The position numbers and the translations under genes were made by a program. A stretch of DNA of 20,553 bases from Phycisphaerales bacterium (GTDB taxonomy: Bacteria > Planctomycetota > Phycisphaerae > Phycisphaerales > UBA1924). Positions 16,310-20,553 of the stretch are shown here, piece by piece (the first letter of the stretch is position 1; each line of letters opens with the position of its first letter). The notes under the pieces are model-generated. The model was given only the letters and a program-made list of their open reading frames with translations. It was not told where the DNA came from and searched no databases. The DNA is taken from contig JADJMV010000003.1 of the NCBI GenBank assembly GCA_016709445.1, positions 1-20,553 on the forward strand. Reading direction: 5' to 3'.

Positions 16310-17130
16310 AGGCCCAAGAGGAAGCGCGCGGACCAGCGAAGCCCGGCACCGGCGGCACGCCGCAGCCGCTGTGCTTTGTGCATATCCCCAAGACCGCCGG
16401 CACAACCTTCCATCTTTGGCTTGAATCACGCTTTGCCCGGCACGAGATCTGCCCCGCGCGAGAGCTGCCGCATTTACTCAGACTCCCCCGCGAGTCGCTC
16501 GGCGCGTACCAGCTCTTCAGCGGGCACCTCGGCCTCTTCCCGAGGGCGCTGCTCGGGACCGCACCCTGGATGGTCACGCTCCTGCGGGATCCCCTCTCCA
16601 GGTCCGTCTCTCATTACCGCGATATCCGGTCCCGCCCCACCCACCCGCTGTTCAGCCTGGCACAGCAGCTCTCGCTCGAGCGGTTCCTCCGCACCCGCCC
16701 CGGGGCGGCCGAGATCTGCAACCTCCAGTGCCGGTATCTCGCGCTGGAAGATATTGACGATTTCCATAGCCACGCACGGCTGTCGCGGGAGGACCCAGCC
16801 GCGCTCCGCGCCCGCTACAGCAACGCCGCACTCCTCGACCGGGCCTTTCACAACACCGAGCGGTTCGGGCTTGTCGGCCTGAGCGAGCGGGTCGATGAAG
16901 CCGCAGCCGAGCTGGCGCGCCGGTGGGGGTGGCCCGCGCCGGCGCCCCTGGGGCGCGAGAACGCGGCGAAGGGCCCGTTCTCCAGCGAGGATCTGACCCC
17001 CGCCGCGATCGAGATCATCCGCGAACTCACCGCGTTCGACCAGCGTCTGTACGACCAATGGTGCGAGCGCGCCGCGTCCTGGCCGACACGTTCCCCGGGC
17101 CGAGGGACGCCGTCCCATATATCGAGCTGA
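16306..17130 (+). CDS. Sulfotransferase (Sulfotransfer_2-like), copy 1
   Basis: The 274-residue protein transfers sulfate from PAPS to an acceptor, probably a sugar hydroxyl. The 5'-phosphosulfate loop is HIPKTAGTTF (residues 26-35). The 3'-phosphate motif is LLRDPLSRSVSHY (92-104). Further conserved blocks are FSGHLGLFP, EICNLQCRYLAL and FGLVGLSERVDEAAAEL. The reading frame has no break. It starts at GTG 16306, whose last two bases and the next A form the pepA stop (GTGA), so translation is probably coupled. HIPKTAGT proteins include heparan 2-O-sulfotransferase relatives and bacterial exopolysaccharide sulfotransferases. The acceptor is unknown. It is a clear paralogue of the gene at 18368. 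No membrane anchor is seen, so it should be cytoplasmic. Confidence 0.85.
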   Translation: MKAQEEARGPAKPGTGGTPQPLCFVHIPKTAGTTFHLWLESRFARHEICPARELPHLLRLPRESLGAYQLFSGHLGLFPRALLGTAPWMVTLLRDPLSRSVSHYRDIRSRPTHPLFSLAQQLSLERFLRTRPGAAEICNLQCRYLALEDIDDFHSHARLSREDPAALRARYSNAALLDRAFHNTERFGLVGLSERVDEAAAELARRWGWPAPAPLGRENAAKGPFSSEDLTPAAIEIIRELTAFDQRLYDQWCERAASWPTRSPGRGTPSHISS

Positions 17131-17133
17131 GGC

Positions 17134-18121
17134 CTACCAGCCCGCGCCCGCCTCGTAGCCGAGCGCCACGAGAGTCTCGCCCGTCTCTTCCTTGAACCAA
17201 CGGGTCGCGGATTCCGTGAAGTAGTTCGTCCAGTCGCCCACGACCCCCTTGCGTTTATCGGAACGGTGGTCGTCGGACTGCAGTCCCGGCTTGGTGCCGC
17301 TCTCGCTCGTGAGCGGCTCTGCCTCCGATGGGTCGAGCCCGAGAAACCTGTACATCTTCGCGCGCTCGCCGTCCGGATCGGCGTGGAGATGCTCGTAGCG
17401 AACCATGATTGCACTGGCGTCGATCACGCCCGCCCTGATCTGCTCCATTGTCCGCAGGTCGTGCGACGCTTGCTCGGCCCACTGCCTCGCGACCGTCCGC
17501 ACGAGGAGTTCTGACTGGAGCAACTCGTGCGGGTGCTTCTTGAAGTGCTCCGGGTCCGCGAGGAATCGCTCCCGCAGCCGGACCAGGGCCTGGTCCTTCG
17601 AGAGACGCTTGAACAGCGGGCCGGCGACATGGAGCTCAAGGATCGCAAGGCTCACCGCGACATCCCTGCCGTCCCGCACGATGACAAAGTGGGGGCGCCG
17701 GGGAGCAGCACCTCGAGAAGGCGAGGCGTGCGATCCCCGACCCAGTCCGCCCCGGGCTTCTGGAACGCGCTCGCCCCGATGCACTGCCGGATCGTGTCCT
17801 GAAAGCAGGCCTCGGCCGTGGAATGCACCGGATCCCGTGTGGCCCTGTGCCAGGGCTGGCGCTGGAACGCATCGAACCCCAGCCTCAGGTTGTGGAAATG
17901 GAACTCCCCATCCACGAACACCCTCGGGTGACGGGCCAGCACCGCGGCCGCCCGGGTCGTGCCCGAACGCAGCGCCCCGTGATGAAGAAGAGCCGCCGAT
18001 CCCGGCCGCAAGACCGGATCATGCTGCTCTCGGCCCCCCGAACCGTACGCGGAGCCCCAGGCTCTTCTGCACCCAGCAGGGTCAGCCCCGGTGTCGGCGT
18101 GGGCGTGGCAGCTTCCGGCAT
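17134..18121 (-). CDS. Sulfotransferase family protein, different type
   Basis: The protein is about 325 residues with shifts near 17700 and 17970. The PAPS 5' loop reads FFITGALRSGTT, followed by AAVLARHPRVFVDGEFHFHNL. The 3' motif is FVIVRDGRDVAVSL, followed by ILELHV. The later part has RQWAEQASHDLRTMEQI, IMVRYEHLHADPDGERAKMYRFLGLDPSE, then GVVGDWTNYFTESATRWFKEE, close to the C-terminal end of the Sulfotransfer_1/3 type, where the loop GDW..F closes on the cofactor. The ATG at 18121 is chosen because GGGAG lies 6 bases upstream; a second ATG at 18022 is nearer the P-loop. It faces the copy 1 gene, with the two stops 3 bases apart. Confidence 0.85.
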
Positions 18122-18249
18122 CGTCGACTCCCATCCGCGGCTCCATCACCGCACCGAATCCGGTATTCTTGCCGGTGAATCCGCGTGAATCTACGTCGCC
18201 CCGTGGCGTGAGCGTCCGAATTCGGTCGGCCCGGCTCCGCGCGGACTGG

Positions 18250-18285
18250 TACAATCGGCACGGACCGCGCCCGATGTCCGTGCCG
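18250..18285 (+). promoter_or_regulatory. TACAAT box abutting a perfect 10-bp inverted repeat
   Basis: TACAAT (18250-18255) is immediately followed by CGGCACGGAC (18256-18265), a 10-base spacer and GTCCGTGCCG (18276-18285). If the box is a -10 element, the repeat covers the transcription start of the sulfotransferase at 18368. It could then act as an operator or a 5'-end RNA hairpin. No good -35 was found. Confidence 0.35.
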
Positions 18286-18367
18286 GTCATCGCGGCCCAT
18301 GCCCGCCACCCGCGGCGCGTGAGCCTGATGCGGCCATGACGCGGGGAACGCGCGGTTGGAGCGACGC

Positions 18368-19644
18368 ATGCCGACGACCTGGAGGCCGCACGGGCCACTC
18401 GCCCCCGAAGAGCAGCTCTACTTCCTGCACATCCCCAAGACCGCGGGAACCTCATTTCGGACCTTCCTCGAGCTGCACTTCGACGTCGCACAGATCTGTC
18501 CTCACCTCCTTCTCCCAGCGCTCCTGCCGGTGCCGCCCTCGACACTCGCGGCCTATCGCCTTATCTGCGGCCACCACGGGCTGTACCTCAACCACCTGCT
18601 CCCCCGCAAGCCGGTGACGCTCACCGTGCTCCGGGATCCGGTGGCGAGGACCGTCTCCCACTTCCGCCATCTCCAGGCCACCAAGGACGACTGGCTTCAC
18701 GAGGCCGTCAAGGGGATGAGCTTTGAGGAGTTCGTCTGCAGCGACATCGGGGTCGTGGAGTTGCTCAACCTGCAGACCCGATACCTGGCCCTCGATGACA
18801 TCCAGCAAGATTTCTTCGGTCACTCCCGCCTGAGAACCGACGACCTGCCCGGACTGGTGCGCAAGTACTCCGATCCGGCCCTCGTCGAGAAGGGCAAGGC
18901 GCAGCTCGACAGCCTCGCCTTTATCGGCATCCAGGAACGATTCGCGGACTCTCTCCGCCTGGCTTCGCACACCTTCGGCTGGGCGCCGGCGAGTTCCTTC
19001 GCGTCGTACAACACGGCCAAAGCGGGATTCGATGCCACCGCGTTGACGCCCAAGGCGCTCGAGCGCGTGAACGAACTGACGAGGATCGACCGCGAGCTGT
19101 ACGACTACGCCCTCGCCGCGTTCGAGCGAAGGTTGGCGGCCCTCTCCCCGGCGGCCGAAGAGGCCGACTACCGCAACGCGATGCGGCAACGGCCGCGGGT
19201 GGACCGCGTCGCCTACGGGTTTGACAGGGCGATCAACGGCGACAACTGGATGGCGATGGAGCGTCGGAGGGCCGCTTCGCGAGGTGGACCGGGCCACGCA
19301 CCTCGACCACGCTCGACCTGCCGCTCGCCTCCGACCGGACGCTGGTGCTCCGCTTCCTCGCGGGCACGATGACCATGGACGTGATCGAATCGGTGCGAGT
19401 CTTCGCCAACGACCGAGAGCTCGAGGTCCGCTGGTGGCAGATGCACGACCCGGCGCGGGCCCAGCGCACCTTCGAGGCCCGCATCGAACCCGAGGCCCTG
19501 CGTCGCAACGACGCGTACTGCCGGCTCCGCTTCGATGTGGCACGAACCGTCACGCCGGCGAAGGAATGGCCGGGAAAGGCCGACACGCGGAGCCTCGCGA
19601 TCTACTTTTTCTGGCTCGAGATATCACCCGACGAGAGCGCCTGA
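18368..19644 (+). CDS. Sulfotransferase (Sulfotransfer_2-like), copy 2, with C-terminal domain
   Basis: About 425 residues with one shift near 19265. Residues 1-270 match copy 1: HIPKTAGTSF (21-30) for the PAPS 5' loop, VLRDPVARTVSHFR (87-100) for the 3' motif, VVELLNLQTRYLALDDI and FIGIQERFADSL. A Ser/Ala/Glu hinge then leads to an extra domain of about 140 residues: AINGDNWMAME, FARWTGP, TLDLPLASDRTLVLRFLAG, VRVFANDRELEVRWW, and the final SLAIYFFWLEISP. Its alternating strands suggest a beta-sandwich of the kind found beside glycosyl- and methyltransferases, possibly for sugar binding. GGAG (18358-18361) lies 6 bases before the ATG. The acceptor is unknown. Confidence 0.85.
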
Positions 19645-19665
19645 ACCCCGCTCGGTCCGGCGCGG

Positions 19666-19693
19666 TTGAAGCGCACGAGGCCGATGCTACACT
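19666..19693 (+). promoter_or_regulatory. Sigma-70-like promoter of a leaderless gene
   Basis: TTGAAG (19666-19671), a 16-base spacer and TACACT (19688-19693) form a reasonable promoter. The ATG follows 7 bases later, so the transcript would begin at the start codon. No Shine-Dalgarno sequence is present. Confidence 0.5.
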
Positions 19694-19700
19694 GGATCGC

Positions 19701-20497
19701 ATGACAGACGCGCTCCCTCCGACCCCGCCCGCGTCGCGATCCTCCGACTTTGGCGCCCGGGCCCACCGGCGATACTGGTGGCACCGCGCCGCACACCGGC
19801 AGTATGTGCCCCCGGTCTACGCAGGCCTCTCCGGACGATGGTGGGCCATCATCGAGGAATGGTTCGAGGATTCCGGAGCGCCCGGGCGCCGGCGGAGAGA
19901 TGTCCGTCCCCGATGATCTCGATCCTCCAGTCCTTTATCATGGGCAGCGGCATCCGGTCCATCGTGCAGCTCGGGCACTACAAGGGATATTCGACCCTTA
20001 TGATCGGCTTCATGCTCCGGCGCATGGGCATCGAGAAGGGCTTGGTCTCGATCGACCTCGACCCCAAGATCACCGACTACGCCCGGGGCTGGGTCGAGCC
20101 GCCCGGGCTCGAGCCCCACGACGCTCATGGTCAACGACCCGCGCGCCGCGCGATCTCGCGGCCGCCGAGGCCGTGCTCGGGCGGGCGCCCACGCTGCGTC
20201 ATCATCGATTCCTCGCACCAGTACGCCCACACGCTCCGCGAACTCGATCTCTGGTGGCCCGCGATCGCGCCGGGTGGGATGATGTTCCTGCACGACTGCA
20301 GCGAGTTCGCCCGCAAGTGGGACACGACCGGCGAGGGCGGCGTCCGTCGCGCAATCCAGGAGTGGTTGCCCCGCCACCCCGAGGCCGGCTCGATCCTCCT
20401 CGAGGGCGACCCCCGCGCCGACGAATACTCGGCCTACGCCGACGGGTGCGGCCTGGGCATCCTCCAGAAGCCTCTCGCACCAATCCCCGGGACCTGA
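19701..20497 (+). CDS. Class I SAM-dependent methyltransferase (CmcI/Methyltransf_24-like)
   Basis: The protein is about 265 residues with shifts near 19890, 20110 and 20195. After a hydrophilic N-terminus with YWWHRAAHRQYVPPVYAGL comes motif I, IVQLGHYKGYSTLMIG. Motif II is LVSIDLDPKITDYARGW. The acidic/His motif VIIDSSHQYAHTLREL and APGGMMFLHDCSEF follow. This D-SSH...LHD pattern is typical of CmcI-like (cephalosporin hydroxylase) and Methyltransf_24 proteins, which methylate hydroxyls on sugars or small molecules, often in glycan clusters. The glycine-rich loop is LGHYKGYS, not the common E-GxxxGxS. It lies 56 bases after the sulfotransferase with its own promoter-like site and no ribosome site, so a leaderless message is likely. 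The substrate is unknown. Confidence 0.75.
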
Positions 20498-20506
20498 TCC
20501 CCAACC

Positions 20507-20520
20507 GGGGTGTTAGCCCC
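20507..20520. terminator. GGGG-TGTTAG-CCCC hairpin
   Basis: GGGG (20507-20510), loop TGTTAG and CCCC (20517-20520) lie 9 bases after the methyltransferase stop. The upstream CCCC at 20499-20502 can also pair with GGGG. There is no T-tract. A loop of the GTTAG type in a GC hairpin is a pattern I recall from planctomycete intergenic regions; this is from memory and unverified. Confidence 0.35.
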
Positions 20521-20553
20521 TGACGCGCCTCTCCATGCAGACCAAGGCTCCCG

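Overview
The window is high-GC DNA that most resembles a member of the Planctomycetota, probably class Phycisphaerae. This rests on the mix of genes (DUF456 protein, PIN-PhoH ATPase, class II DAHP synthase, a Lys/Arg/Thr/Ala-rich H1-like histone, a secreted caspase-like protein, several sulfotransferases) and on codon bias; no rRNA or other phylogenetic marker is present. Almost every gene reads correctly only if one or more +1/-1 shifts are allowed. The shifts are dense in the first 7 kb and sparser later. They hit core genes such as coaD, pepA and DAHP synthase, so I read most of them as sequence errors in a draft or long-read assembly, not gene decay. Gene ends below are therefore those of the reconstructed gene, not of a single open frame.

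Layout. 1-3700 (+): a poorly readable accessory region with a possible one-TM peptide, a caspase-like (C14) gene, two small coupled ORFs of unknown function and a TPR lipoprotein. 3708-6607 (+): a two-TM protein, a DUF456 membrane protein and a PIN-PhoH ATPase. 6622-7892 (-): coaD and a metallo-beta-lactamase-fold protein with an altered metal motif. 7906-8835: about 0.9 kb without a gene but with strong hairpins and a possible small RNA on the minus strand. 8836-11339 (+): a PHP phosphoesterase-GT4 glycosyltransferase fusion. 11427-11978 (-): the histone-like gene, built from 48-bp repeats, sharing a hairpin terminator with the fusion gene. 12297-14128 (+): class II DAHP synthase, then a PilZ protein. 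14148-14731 (-): a HIT protein. 14830-17130 (+): leucyl aminopeptidase overlapping a sulfotransferase by GTGA. 17134-18121 (-): a second sulfotransferase of another type. 18368-20497 (+): a third sulfotransferase, paralogous to the first and carrying an extra C-terminal domain, then a CmcI-like SAM methyltransferase.

The right-hand part (sulfotransferases, methyltransferase), together with the PHP-GT4 fusion, suggests a local set for making and decorating a sulfated surface glycan or glycolipid; this is inference. The rest is housekeeping: CoA synthesis, shikimate entry, peptide turnover, nucleotide hydrolysis and chromatin. No tRNA, rRNA, CRISPR array, IS element or phage gene was seen.
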